Numbered from the stretch's first letter, positions 1 through 11,584 are shown. The stretch is DNA of 64,000 nucleotides from Zygnema cylindricum (GCA_037447655.1 JBBHKE010001317.1:92501-156500); one strand, 5' to 3'. The notes: generated from the sequence alone by a model not told the origin. Numbers and translations: made by a program.

Positions 1-2392
1 TGGAGCTCCTTCACAGCCTGCTGTCCTGACTTGAGACTGTCAAAGACTGCTTTCTGTCTGCTTGTTATCTCAATATCAGCGAGCTGCAAAAAATATACAT
101 TCCCAGAAATAGATACTGTTAGAGACACTTTTCAAAGTAGATACTTTTCAGAGTAGATACTTTTCGAGCCAACGCATTAAACTCACACCATACATTCTTA
201 TCATCTCTGGAGTTAAATATGTATGTTAAATACCACTACCATCCCTAAATACATTTCAGTTAACAGCCTGATAACCGAGATTCAAACTGCCAAGTCCCAT
301 GCTCTAGCCCCTATTGAGTATCAACTGTACTTATCTGAGACAGCAGTTCCTCCAAGAATCATGCACAAATTAAGCCAATTAAATGATCATATAAACGAGG
401 CCAAAAAACAATAAAAACGAACCTGCTGTTCAACATTCATAACCCACACATCTGCCTTTTTTAATGCTTCTTCTTGCACACGCTTCCTTTTCAAAGCCAG
501 GATGGCACGATCTTTCTTCTTTTCCTTAATCAGCTCTTTTACAATCTCCGTTTCACGCTCAATCACCGCTTCCACCTAAAACATTTCAGTCCACCAAAAT
601 ATATGAGCACGTTCATTAAGTCTGTACAAAATATATCCTTGTTAGAGTGGCAGTAACCAAAATCTTAGTGAAAACAAAGGAAAGAATTTATGGTCATTCT
701 CCTGCCGGTTTATCTTGTTACTTCTCAAAACAAGACATCCTTGACTTTATTATCATGTGCTCATAGCCAAGAATATCCACACACATACAACGAGCTTTTG
801 TTGTGACTAACAGAAACTATTGTGTAGGGAACTCAACAACTCAAAACCTCAAAACAAACTCGACATGAAACTTTTCTGTTGAGTGGACCGTCTTTGCCTA
901 CCCAACCACCTCATCAATCCCATGAGAACAGCAGGCAATACATTGAATGTTCCCTTCGCAACAATCATTAGAAAATATGACTATCTGCAATACAAAGCTT
1001 CGAGGAACTGATACACTTACTTCAAAAGCACAAGAAGGATGTTAAGATACTAAACTCTTACCTTCCAAACTACAGAACTCAGCTGTAAAAACCTGCTCTC
1101 GACAAAAAATCCTTATCCATTATCGTTTTTATTCTTCCAAATGAAACTTTACGACGCCAGTTAAATACAATGCTAGTAAACTATAAGCATGAGTGGACCA
1201 AATTGAATAAGTTTTATGAATCTCGGGCTTTGCTGTTTCCGTTAATGTGGTGACTCGCAAAGGAAACAGCAGAAGTACAGCATTGGCAACAAAACCTGAA
1301 CAGTGAACTTAAAAACATACTGCTATTTAACTCAATCACCTAAAAGTCATTTTTGGTTCATAGGTGCATATGTCAGATCCCAGTTTACCACCCTAATTCA
1401 GGTAAGAGACAGCTTTACTCCTGTGCTTCACCTGCCCATTTGCCACACGCAATTGTTGTTGCCGCCTACTTCATTAAATAGAAATAACTAAGGTAGCAAA
1501 TTATAAATGATAAAAGAATATGAATTATAAAAATAAATTATTTTGGAAGAGTTGTAGAATAAATCAAGCCGGTTTGACCATGAACCGTAGATTGCATGTT
1601 TCGCAGGAACAGAAAATAATAGAAATCTATAACTACCCAAACGATAAATGCAATCTGAAAGAACAAACCGAAATCATGAAAACATTAAAAAAAAACCTAA
1701 AAAAGCTGAAAATTTGTTAGCAAATTTAGCGTTCAACCTATTCTCCAAAGCATAAAAAGAAACGTCCACATACTTATAAAGAGACAAATTCATGAACTAA
1801 AAAAAAATGGAACGAAAAGAACAACACCAAACCACAAAGTGCTCAGAATTTTGATTCGCTTCCATGTCATCGGTTCCTTTAAATTCGTACACTAAAAGTA
1901 TAATTTTTCGGAGCATTTATTCAAGGAGTAAAAGTCATCAAAAACGGTTTTAAGACTTCGGCAAAAAGATAGGGTAAGGACTCTCTGTTCTAATTAACAA
2001 CAGAATGCATTTCAAGGTTGGAAAATAGGGACCACAATCTAATCATGGTACAATTGATCCGTACATGAATCTTTCCTACTGGTCTTTTTTTTTCGAGCTC
2101 CTTCATAGATAGACCAAAAGGTCTATTTAAAAGGTCTGGAGAAATATTGTTGGTATTCTCAAATAAGACAAAAAAAGAAGAAAAAACGAGGAAATTTTCT
2201 CAAACTTACGTGCGAATCAAAATCAAGAGATAAAGAGATAACATAAAGAAATTCACAGTGTTAGAGCTGTCACATACATATATTCACCTTTTTCTGATAA
2301 TCTGCTAGTTTCCGCTTTTGATGTTTAAGGGTTAAGATTGCTCTATCGACCTCTGTGACTTGAGGTCTTTTTTTCGAGAAAAGTTGACCCAT
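1..2392 (-). CDS. VPS20: ESCRT-III subunit VPS20/CHMP6, first three exons (gene continues off the left edge)
   Basis: Three minus-strand blocks splice in phase 0. Exon 1 is 2392-2288 (35 codons, starting [20 protein letters not shown]). Exon 2 is 575-423 (51 codons, AG at 577-576, GT at 422-421, containing WVMNVEQQ). Exon 3 runs from 83 to the edge (AG at 85-84, containing [12 protein letters not shown]). The 113 residues read as the N-terminal half of a Snf7-family protein, closest in pattern to plant VPS20 (which has WVINVEQQL and LTSKQKAVFESL at these places). VPS20 links ESCRT-II to SNF7 polymerisation on endosomes. Gly2 fits the family's N-myristoylation. The basic N-terminal helices are present; the C-terminal acidic MIM region lies outside the window. 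Introns are 1712 and 339 bases; I see no gene inside them. An AG at about 2405, just upstream of the ATG, could end a 5'-UTR intron. No disabling change is seen, so the gene is probably active. Confidence 0.93.
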
Positions 2393-3279
2393 ACTGAATT
2401 CCCTGTCTCTGCAAAGCTTGAAAAAGAAGTTAAGAAGTCAAGAAACTCAAAATAACTAACAGTAACTTTTGTTTCTTAAGTTACACATTCCCGCTAGAGC
2501 TACTGTTGCCTCGGTCGAAAGAAGCCTGTCAAAAACAAATTAAAAAAAAGACATGAAAAAAGATGTCGAAGGAACGTTTTAAAAAAGCAGTCCGTTTATG
2601 CAACCGACTTCTTTTGGCGCCATGACTACAGTAGCTCGAGGCAGGAGAGAGGGAGTCAATATAAATAGTGTGGACGGTTCAAATTTTTAACTGCATAATA
2701 ATGTAGGTTGACGACTTTCGTGGAATTTGCAGGTCCACACGGTGCAGGAATATTCAACGGATCGTAATTAGTCTTCAGTGTGACGAATAAATAGTACGAT
2801 TCCGCACTTTAAACTATATGTATGGCAAGACAAACTTTATCCACACTATATTAATAGACAAAACATTTACTTGATTAGAGGGTTCTTCATACATTGAATT
2901 TGCCAAACACTTGAGAAAGAGACTTAGAGATAGACAAGATGGTGAGAGAGAATCAAGGGGAAGGATGTTCATACTCATGTTCATTGGAAATTCTGCTATG
3001 TCCCGGTTTTAAATAGAGCACAGAGCTTAAAAGGGTAGTAAAAATAAGAATGTCAACATTGCCAGTTAGAGGGACAAAATTAAACCTTCGATGTATTCGG
3101 CCAATTGGGATGGACCACCATTTGTTGCAAACATGTTGATTGGCTAATTGAATTTGTGGTGCACAAATGGTAAAAGGTTAACTTACAGAAATAAATGCCA
3201 CATTAAATCGTCCGAGTACACGAAAGCAATGAAAAAGCAAAACGAGGTTGAAAAAATGTCAACTCGGTCAAACAACAAA
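2393..3279 (-). promoter_or_regulatory. Upstream region of VPS20
   Basis: About 890 bases between the VPS20 start codon and the copia A insertion. It should hold the 5' UTR and promoter. Around 2480-2640 the sequence is less AT-rich and could be a 5'-UTR exon. No strong TATA box or other site can be assigned with confidence. No coding sequence is seen. Confidence 0.4.
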
Positions 3280-3284
3280 AAATG
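3280..3284. repeat. Target-site duplication, left copy (AAATG)
   Basis: The five bases AAATG directly precede the left LTR of copia A and recur directly after its right LTR at 7724-7728. Five bases is the usual copia target duplication. Confidence 0.9.
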
Positions 3285-3872
3285 TGTTAGAATTTGTGGG
3301 ATTTTTTCAATGTTGATTCGTTTTTAGTGTGGGTCATTTTTGTCGCGCGTCACGTCGCGCATTATATTTCGTTTCATTTGTACCTTTTCAGTTTTGTTTG
3401 ATTAAGTGTGAACGGTTTGGTTCATTTCGTCTGTGTACGGGACTTCTAGTATTTCGGTTCGTGCGTAGTACTTCTAGCAGTTTCGTTTCACGTAGGTTAA
3501 GTCGTACTTTAAAAATTGTACCTCTAGACGTTTCGTTTCGAGAATTTTCAGTTTGCGTCGTACTCTATTTTACGTCCAAGTACATGTGACGCTTCTAGAA
3601 TTAGATTTCAAGATGTAATCTACGACTAAGTTAAAATGCCAGCCGGTGAGGGAATTAGATACCACTAAGGAGAACCTAAGGAGAAATCAATGTAGAGTTA
3701 ATGTATGTGAATTAATGTGAGTTTCCTCTTTTGAATTATGTGATGTCTCTATCTATGTTCATGAGGATTTAATGTATGAGAGCTGGTTGATATTTGATGT
3801 GAGTTAAATTCGCTTCCGCATTGTAATTTGTCAATTTTTTGCACATTCCGATTGTGTTTTCGATCCTTTCTA
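3285..3872 (+). repeat. Copia A 5' LTR
   Basis: Starts TGTTAGAATTTGTGGG and ends near CGATCCTTTC before the primer binding site. It matches 7134-7723 almost base for base; a few bases are missing near its start. The last two bases look changed from CA to TA. Seven GTAC motifs lie inside. Confidence 0.9.
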
Positions 3873-3890
3873 TTGGTATCGGAGCAGGTT
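3873..3890 (+). other. Copia A primer binding site
   Basis: TTGGTATCGGAGCAGGTT directly follows the 5' LTR. It resembles TGGTATCAGAGC, the plant copia site complementary to initiator tRNA-Met. Confidence 0.85.
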
Positions 3891-4079
3891 AGCTCCACAT
3901 TGAGGATCTAGTGAGTTAGGTGTGGGAGGGAAGAAAAAGAAGACCACACCCTCTCCATCCGGACCGAGGATGCCTATGGGGACCTGGGAACTCCGCCGAC
4001 ACCCGAGCCATCTCTTCGGGGTCCGAGCGAACGAGAATTCAGTTTTGGTGAAGGAATTGCGCCAAATTCCGAGGGGTCA

Positions 4080-5625
4080 TTGCCAGCTAAACCCTTCAGA
4101 TTGGATCAACCTAAAGAGAAGGAAAGTTATGACATTCGGTTAGATAGAGACACTTATAAGGAGTGGGAGAAATTTATGAAAGAGAAGGATAAAAAGGTGA
4201 AAAATAAAAATGTTTCGGTCAAAGAGGAATTCGAGGGCAGCTCTAGCTCTAGTTCTAGTAGCAGCTCAGATAATTCAGATGATGATGAAAAAAAAGAAAA
4301 AAAAGATAGAAGAGGATTTTGATTTTGATAGTGAGTTGGAAGGAGAAGAAGATTTTCGAATGGGAGGCAAGCCAGTTATCTTTGACGGATCAAACTACGC
4401 AATTTGGAAGAAGAACATGAGAGCGAGTCTCAACTTGAAGAATTTATGGAAGATCGTCTACAGCAAGGAGAAAATGCCAAAAGATCCCAAAGCGCAAAAT
4501 TTGTGGAGATTGAAAGATATGGCGGCCATGAATGGATTAATTCAAAGTTGTACCGGATCGGTCCATGATTATTTTCTTATTCATGATACCGCACATAAAT
4601 GTTGGCAAGCGTTAGAATATCATTTTGAGAATGGAGTCAAAGATAAGGCAAATTATGTGTTCAAGGATTTCATTAAGTTTAAGTTTAAGCATAATGAGTC
4701 AATAGATGATGGAGTCAAAAGATTTTATATTTTATTGGAGCAATTGAGTAGTCTTAGTAAAATTGTACCCGAGAATGAAAAGTTACAAGTGTTCTTAGAG
4801 GGATTACCCAAAAGATATTCCACGTCTAGTGAAATAATTCAATCTAAAAGGAAAGCTACACTTGAGTATGCGATGGATTATTTGAAGTCCATTGAGAAGT
4901 CTAGAGAGAGTGTAGGTAGAGGTTTTGAAAGTAGTGGAATCCATAATGTAAATACCTCGGATTCCTCGGATCTTAATTTGTTCCGAGGAAGAGGGGGTAT
5001 TAGAGGAAATTTTAGAGGAAGAGGTAGAGGAAGAAGTCAAAATGTTGGATTTAGTAGAAGTCAATTTGATAAATCTAACACCACTAACGTGACTTGTTTC
5101 AAATGTGATAAGATTGGGCATTTTGCAGCCGAGTGCCCGGATAAGGAGAAGAGATGCAATATTTGCCATAGGTGGGGACATGTGAGCTCTCATTGTTTCC
5201 AACGAGAAGGCAAAAATTCTTCCTTTTATGATGATCGAAGAAATGGACGAGGACGTGGCCGAGGACGCGGACGCGGACGCGATCGTGGCCAATTAAGAGG
5301 ATCCGGTTATCAAGGAAACTATACGGAGTTTGAAAAAGACTTTGAGGAGCGATATTACAATTTGGCTATTTTATTGGACGAGAAAACCGGAGCAATTTTA
5401 AATTCGGCTTCTAGTAATCATTGTGTAAGAGATTGGATTATTGATACCGGCGCAACTCACCATGTGTGTACGGATTTAAGTTTATTTTTGGATGCAAGGA
5501 AGCTTACGGTTCCAAAGAATGTCACGGTTGCGAGTGGACATGTGATTCCGGTGGACACGGTTGGAACGGTCCGAATTGATTTACCGGTGAGAGATAATTT
5601 GGAAATGTTAGAGTGCATAAAGCTA
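4080..5625 (+). pseudogene. Copia A gag and protease
   Basis: The likely Gag reading begins near 4080 (PAKPFRLDQPKEKESYDIR) and passes an acidic stretch with ten serines. It shifts frame in the A-runs at about 4287-4306, then runs open to 5631. Gag carries the copia-type retrotransposon domain (about 4360-4920) and RG-rich stretches at about 4980-5040 and 5240-5300. Two CCHC zinc knuckles follow one another: CFKCDKIGHFAAEC and CNICHRWGHVSSHC. The protease motif WIIDTGATHHVC sits at about 5432-5467. Near 5612 a one-base shift breaks the frame before the integrase part (AKLNDALFIP). Gag would form the particle and bind RNA; the protease would cut the polyprotein. Broken by two frameshifts. Confidence 0.9.
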
Positions 5626-7124
5626 AGTTGAATGATGCTTTGTTTATTCCTAATGGAGTGGTGAATTTGGTTAGTGTTCCTCAAATTCAAAAGGCTGGAG
5701 GTAGAGTTATTTTTTTGGAGGATTTTAGAATCATGATTAAAAGTAAGGATAGAATTCAAATTGGGGAAGGATTTGTGTCGGATAATTTGGTTAGTAAGTT
5801 GATTTGGAAACGGCCGGTTAAAGAGGAACCTTCTATGCTTTCCATGGAGATGGAGAACGGTGACCTTAGCCTTTGGCATCATCGGTTATGCCACACTTCG
5901 GAGGAAAACATTAAAAGGATGATTAAGAATTCTTCGGTGAGAGGTTCGAAATTGGCGACCAGAGAAAAAGTGAATGGATGTAATGGTTGTAGCAAAGGGA
6001 AGCAAATGAGGAAACCACATCCTGTCAAAAATGTAAGATTTCGAGCGAGTCAACCTTTGGAACTTATTCATGTGGATCTATGTGGACCTTTTAAGCCAAG
6101 GAGTCTTGGGGGAAATAGATATATTTTTGTGATTGTTGATGATTTTTCCCGAAAAAGTTGGGTGTATCTTTTGAAAAGGAAGTCGGAGGCTTAGGATTAT
6201 TTTAAGAAGTTTGTTGTGATGGCTGAAAGGGAATCGGACATAAAATAGAAAGTCGTGAGGTCGGATAATGGTGGAGAATTTATTGCATTTAAGGAGTTTT
6301 GTGAAGAGCGGGGAATCAAGCAACAATTTACCGCCGCTTATTCACCCGAATCTAATGGAGTGGCCGAAAGGAAAAACAGGACGTTGCAGGAAATGGTGCG
6401 TGCGATGCTTCATAGCACGAAACACAATGTTTCGCTTTGGGGAGAAGCCATAGTCACGGCAAACTATGTGTGTAATCGAAGATTGACTTCGATTTCTGGT
6501 GAGAAGACGCCTCAAGAACTTTGGAGTGGACGGGTTCCGTCCGTACAACATTTAAGAAGTTGGGGTTGCCAGGCGACCGTATATATTGACCGAAACAAAC
6601 GGACCGGCAAGTTTAGTCCACGAAGTTGGAGTGGGATTTTTGTCGAATATAGTGCGAATTCAAATCAATACTGAATCTTCAATCTTGTGACTTGGAACGT
6701 AGTGGAGTCACGGAATGTTGACTTCCACGAGAATTTAAAGGCGGCCATGGAATATTCGAACGACAAGGAGCGAAGCTTGGATTTTGAAGAAGAAAACAAT
6801 TTGGAGGAGTTCGAAGTGGCGGATTCGTCGGATGAGGAAATCGATTATTATGAGACTCCAAAACGAAAACCGAAATTTGGTAAAGTTTCAAATTCTAACA
6901 ATTTTGATTTGGAATCCACTTTGAGTGATGATAAGTCTGAGAGTTCAAAATTATCTTTGAAAAGTCAAAATAGTGAAAAGAGTTTGCCATCAATTTCTGA
7001 AAAGAGTGAAAATAATGTAATGGAAGAAGAAGTGATTGTTACGAGAAGTAATCGAGAGAATAAGGGAAAAGCACCTGAGAGATTAAGTCTTCAAATGAAA
7101 GCTAGTGATAAATCCTCACATTGA
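5626..7124 (+). pseudogene. Copia A integrase and linker (pol, truncated)
   Basis: Integrase zinc-binding residues are in LWHHRLCHTSEENIK and CNGCSKG. The catalytic triad is visible in HVDLCGP, RSDNGGEF and PESNGVAERKNRT. In-frame stops lie at 6192-6194, 6246-6248 and 6672-6674; the last fits a CGA to TGA change, since copy B reads CGA there. The acidic linker (about 6687-7124) ends at KASDKSSH. Here RT should start, but the polypurine tract and 3' LTR follow. Confidence 0.9.
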
Positions 7125-7133
7125 GTGGGGGAA

Positions 7134-7723
7134 TGTTAAAATTGCAATGTGGGATTTTTTCAATGTTGATTCGTTTTTAGTGTGGGTCAGTTTTGTCGCG
7201 CGTCACGTCGCGCATTATATTTCGTTTCATTTGTACCTTTTCAGTTTTGTTTGATTAAGTGTGAACGGTTTGGTTCATTTCGTCTGTGTACGGAACTTTT
7301 AGTATTTCGGTTCGTGCGTAGTACTTCTAGCAGTTCGTTTCACGTAGGTTAAGTCGTACTTTAAAAATTGTACCTCTAGACGTTTCGTTTCGAGAATTTT
7401 CAATTTGCGTCGTACTTTATTTTACGTCCAAGTACATGTGACGCTTCTAGAATTAGATTTCTAGATGTAATCTGCGACTAAGTTAAAATGCCAGCCAGTG
7501 AGGGAATTAGATACCACTAAGGAGAACCTAAGGAGAAATCAATGTAGAGTTAATGTATGTGAATTAATGTGAGTTTCCTCTTCCGAATTATGTGATGTCT
7601 CTATCTATGTTCATGAGGATTTAATGTATGAGAGCTGGTTGATATTTGATGTGAGTTAAATACGCTTCCGCATTGTAATTTGTCAATTCTTTGCGCATTC
7701 CGATTGTGTTTTCGATCCTTTCA
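7134..7723 (+). repeat. Copia A 3' LTR
   Basis: Starts TGTTAAAATTGCAATG and ends CGATCCTTTCA. It directly follows the polypurine stretch GAGTGGGGGAA and is followed by the target duplication. Confidence 0.9.
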
Positions 7724-7728
7724 AAATG
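7724..7728. repeat. Target-site duplication, right copy (AAATG)
   Basis: Matches 3280-3284 exactly. Confidence 0.9.
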
Positions 7729-8714
7729 AAGGATGCAATAGCAAGCAAGAAACACAAGCTAAATGCTTGAATGAAAACCAATCAAAACAAAATTGCAAAA
7801 GCCAATAAAATTATTAAACCGACCTTTGAAAAAAATGGCTTCCTAAAATGGAACCTGTTGTCATACAACCCACATACGTGGATCCCACAAAGGGAGGCCA
7901 AATATTGGACAGCGGTCCATCATTGCAGTAACCCATTGAAGAAGGACAATAAAAGCAATACCCATTAACTAATCTCCAAAACCAAATCCCACATACGAGA
8001 GGAACAAGGTGCGAGAAGCATGTGGACAACAAAAGAAACGCCTCGAGAAGCCCAAATCAATCGGTGGCGCTAACCTCTCAACAATTAATTTTTGGACCCG
8101 TGGAGTGGGCTTTGAAACCAAAATGTTATTTACGGGCTTTGAAACCACGGTCTTCAAGCTTTTGCACCTCCCTTGCAAAAGCCCTCCAACTCAAGTTTTG
8201 AAACCTTTGCCTGAACAATTTCTAACTCCTAAACTTAAAGTTTTTTTCACGCTAAACTTGGTATTTTTTACACATATTTTAAATAACACTATTTCCAAAT
8301 AATCTTAGCAATCCTAACCAATACTGGTTATACATTTTTGAAAATATGGTTAGTTGTGAACAACCGAAAGTTTGCACGTTTTACGAGGAAGTTTATCTTT
8401 GCTAAACTACAAAACTTGTACAAGTGGTTAACAACAGTATCTACAACAAGTCAATGTATTGTGTGTAACATTTGGTGTTCCATATATATATATGGAGGTA
8501 AGGATACGAGTGTACTGATATTCTAAACGAGAACAATACTTAAACTATTCGAGGTATAATGATATAAAAACTGGAGGATAGTTGGGTTTTAACCAAAATG
8601 AAACTGCAAAGACCTTAAATACAAACACTTTGAAGATATATAGAGTGGAAGTGATCAAAGAATTCCAAAAACATGCATGTTATCCAAATGCCCACTTATT
8701 ATCTTTCGGACCTA

Positions 8715-8768
8715 CCCTTGCCCTTCCTCCCTCCCCTCCCTCCCCTCTCCCCCCTCCCCCTCCTCCCC
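8715..8768 (+). repeat. Polypyrimidine tract
   Basis: About 54 bases made almost only of C and T, in runs such as CCCTCCCCTCCCTCCCCT. It is a simple-sequence tract that could form triplex DNA. Confidence 0.85.
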
Positions 8769-9589
8769 AATGATTTGATGGTAAACCAGGCACTCTCACG
8801 AGCTCCTATCTCTCCACACCAATGTGATGTCATATGCATCATGACAAGATTGTCATCCCGACATAACAAAAAAAACCAGATGTTTTGGAGCGCAAATTAA
8901 ATTGCATTATTTAAAGAGCATTCTCAGATTCTTTACGCAAAACAAAGAATAGTCCAAATCGGCACCTATTACAAAAAAAGAAGATCTCTAAAAAATAAAA
9001 GAAGGCATCAAAATTTCTAGGAACAGGCATAAAGGGATTACCTACGTGTAACCGATAGAAAATTTCCTTAACGGCCACATTTAAAGTTGACCCGTGCTTG
9101 AACTGTACTAAAAGAATCAAAAGATTCTTGACTCTACTCAAGAGTATGGACCCAAACTGGGCTAAGTAGATCACCACCTCCTTTCTCTTTTATAACTTTT
9201 TAAGGACCGACATCAAAATCAAAGCTTAAAAAAACAACTTTTTTCTATTTAATTTGATAACAAAATACACATAGTAATACAAAAACAACCATCCGATTAA
9301 AGCCTATATATTTCTACTCATAAATCAAAATTTAAAGCCCACATAATAAACAAGTCTAATAATCAATCGAGTGAAAAAATGGGAAACCTTTAGGACACCG
9401 TGAACTGCTCCGGAAAAATGAAAGGAGCAACCATCGCCCAAACTGCAAAAAATGAAACTGAGGAAAAGACCACCACAAAAAAAGAAAAAAAAAAACGGAA
9501 CGGTTATCGCGATAATTTTTTTATCGATACACAACAGTACTAATTTGGCACGCTAATATCCTCTACTGAAAATAAGGTATTCGTACAGA

Positions 9590-9660
9590 ATTTGGCAAAA
9601 CGTAAAGTTTATCGTCACTATGACGTTTGCACTACGCGGTTTGTTAAAACCCTAGTTCAA
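9590..9660 (+). repeat. Dispersed repeat with a TGACGT-type palindrome, copy 1
   Basis: About 70 bases containing GACAAAACGTA-like, CACTATGACGTTTGCACTACGC and TTTGTTAAAAC pieces in the same order as 14636-14710. The second copy has the palindrome ACGTCATTATGACGT. Probably a small decayed element; class unknown. Confidence 0.6.
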
Positions 9661-9679
9661 AAGTAGGTGAAAGTAGGCC

Positions 9680-9738
9680 CATACAATATGCCTATTGTAT
9701 GCAAAACATACAATATGACCTTAAGACCCATATTGTAT
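9680..9738. repeat. Two adjacent hairpins on CATACAATATG
   Basis: Hairpin 1 (9680-9701) pairs CATACAAT with ATTGTATG around a 6-base loop. Hairpin 2 (9708-9738) pairs ATACAATATG with CATATTGTAT around an 11-base loop. Both use the same sequence, so larger foldbacks are also possible. A GGACCTATTCGGACC-type repeat follows. Confidence 0.7.
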
Positions 9739-9824
9739 TCGGACCTATTCGGACCAATTAAAACATTCGGACCAAAAATCAGTATCACTGCTATTTGAAA
9801 TGCAAAACGGTTTAAGACATGCTT

Positions 9825-9834
9825 NNNNNNNNNN
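9825..9834. other. Assembly gap (10 N)
   Basis: Ten N bases; the true distance between the flanks is unknown. Confidence 1.
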
Positions 9835-10103
9835 GAGGTTTCTTTATTGAGATGGAGGCCGGAAAACTTAAACTCCTTGTGATTGGTTTAAGTGGTGAGG
9901 TAATCACAGCACGTACACAGTTTATTGTACTTCCACGTACGTTATAGTAGTCGACGCGAGTTGAATTTGAGTTTATTATCGCTCTATAGCATTTGTTTTA
10001 TTTTGTGTTTTCATTTTTACCTATTTATGTTGTTGTTCCCTCCACCTTCCTTTTCTTTCCAGTTGCTGAATCGACCAATACCAATCGACCAATACCAATA
10101 CCA
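9835..10103. other. Short sequence between the gap and copia B
   Basis: No gene is recognised. It ends in a C/T-rich stretch with TTTCTTTCCAG, then four short repeats of CCAATA/CCAATC that abut the broken integrase of copia B. Confidence 0.5.
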
Positions 10104-11584
10104 ATCAAATTCAAAAGGCCGGAGGTAGAGTTATTTCTTTGGAGGATTTTAGAATCATTATTAAAAGTAAGGAAGGAATTCAAATTGGGGAAGGATTTGT
10201 GTTGGATAATTTGGTTAGTAAGTTAATTTGGAAACGGCCGGTTAAAGAGGAACCTTCTATGCTTTCCATGGAGATGGAGAACGGTGACCTTAGCCTTTGG
10301 CATCATCGGTTATGCCACACTTCGGAGGAAAACATTAAAAGGATGATTAAGAATTCTTCAGTAAGAGGTTTGGAATTGGCGACCGGAGAAAAGGTGAATG
10401 GATGTAATGGTTGTAGCAAGGGGAAGCAAATGAGGAAACCTCATCCTGTCAAAAATGTAAAATTTCGAGCGAGTCAACCTTTGGAACTTATTCATGTGGA
10501 TCTATGTGGACCTATTAAGCCAAGGAGTCTTGGGGGAAATAGATATATTTTTGTGATTGTTGATGATTTTTCTCGTAAGAGTTGGGTGTATCTTTTGAAA
10601 AGAAAGTCGGAGACTTTGGATTATTTTAAAAAGTTTGTTGTGATGGTTGAAAGGGAAACAAACAAGAAATTGAAATCCGTGAGGTCGGATAATGTTGGCA
10701 AATTTATCGCATTTAAGGAGTTTTGTGAGGAGCGAGGAATCAAGCAACAATTTACCGACGCTTATTAACCCTGAATTTAATGGAGTGACCGAAAGGAAAA
10801 ACAGGACGCTGCAGGAAATGGTGCGTGCGATGCTTCATAGCACGAATCACAATGCTTTGCTTTGGGGAGAAGCCATAGTCACGGCAAACTATGTGTGTAA
10901 TCAAAGATTGACTTCGATTCTGGTGAGAAGACGCCTCAAGATTTTTGGAGTGGACGGGTTCCGTCCGTACGATATTTAAGAATTTGGGGTTGTCGGGCAA
11001 CAGTATATATTGACCCAAATAAACGGATCGGCAAGTTTAGTCCACGAAGTTGGAGTGGAATTTTCGTCGGATATAGTGCGAATTCGAATCAATACCGAAT
11101 CTTCAATCTTGTGACGCGGACCATAGTGGAGTCACAGAATGTTGACTTCCACGAGAATTTAAAGGCGGCCATAGAATATTCGGAAGACAAGGAGCGAAGT
11201 TTGGATTTTGAAGAATAAAACAGTTTGGAGGAGTTCGAAGTGGCGGATTCGTCGGATGAGGAAGACGATCATTATGAGACTCCAAAACGAAAACCGAAAT
11301 TTGGTAAAGTTTCAAATTCTGACAATTTTGATTTGGAATCCAATTTGAGTGATGATATGTCTGAGAGTTCAAAATTATCTTTGAAAAGTCAAAATAGTGA
11401 AAATAGTTTACCATCAATTTTTGAAAAGAGTGAAAAGAATGTAATGGAAGAAAAAGTGATTGTTAGGAGAAGTAATCGAGAGAATAAGGGAAAAGCACCT
11501 GAGAGACTAAGTCTTCAAATGAAAGCTAGTGATAAATCTCATAACTTTATTTCAGAGGCTAAGCTAAATGAATTCCTTTTGTAG
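10104..11584 (+). pseudogene. Copia B integrase and linker
   Basis: Open from about 10139 to 10768 and then broken by TAA where A has a serine codon, with an extra base directly after. Integrase keeps LWHHRLCHTSEE, CNGCSKG, HVDLCGP and RSDN; the usual RSDNGGEF reads RSDNVGKF, so two conserved residues have changed. The catalytic Glu region reads FNGVTERKNRT. The linker has a TAA at 11216 and then reads open to TAG at 11582 (KASDKSHNFISEAKLNEF). Confidence 0.85.

Larger units (their letters stand above)
3285..7723 (+). mobile_element. Ty1/copia element A, deletion derivative without RT and RNase H
   Basis: A 4.4-kb element with two similar LTRs (3285-3872, 7134-7723), a tRNA-Met-type primer binding site, gag, protease and integrase, a G-rich polypurine tract (7124-7133) and matching 5-bp target duplications. 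The domain order protease then integrase marks it as copia. The RT and RNase H part is absent: sequence goes from the linker after integrase straight to the polypurine tract. The related element B keeps about 1.6 kb at this place. Coding parts carry a frameshift in the gag A-run, a frameshift near 5612 and stops at 6192, 6246 and 6672, so no working protein is made now. Confidence 0.92.
7729..9824. other. Non-coding stretch between copia A and the assembly gap
   Basis: No gene is recognised. The part at 7940-8080 resembles 58720-58830 (shared TCTCCAAAACCAA, CCTCGAGAA and TGGTGGCG-like pieces in order), so an old dispersed repeat is likely. A polypyrimidine tract (8715-8768), a motif shared with 14636-14710 (at 9590-9660) and two hairpins (9680-9738) are listed separately. 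Confidence 0.6.

Noticed and set aside
1303-1720. Short open frames in the large VPS20 intron
   Set aside because: Length and composition are those expected by chance in AT-rich DNA.
3922-4143. Open frame MGGKKKKTTPSPSGP... before gag of copia A
   Set aside because: Lies in the leader and overlaps the true Gag start in another frame; no family match.
4804-5292. 162-codon minus-strand Ser-rich frame
   Set aside because: Antisense of copia A gag; its repeats mirror the RG-rich coding repeats.
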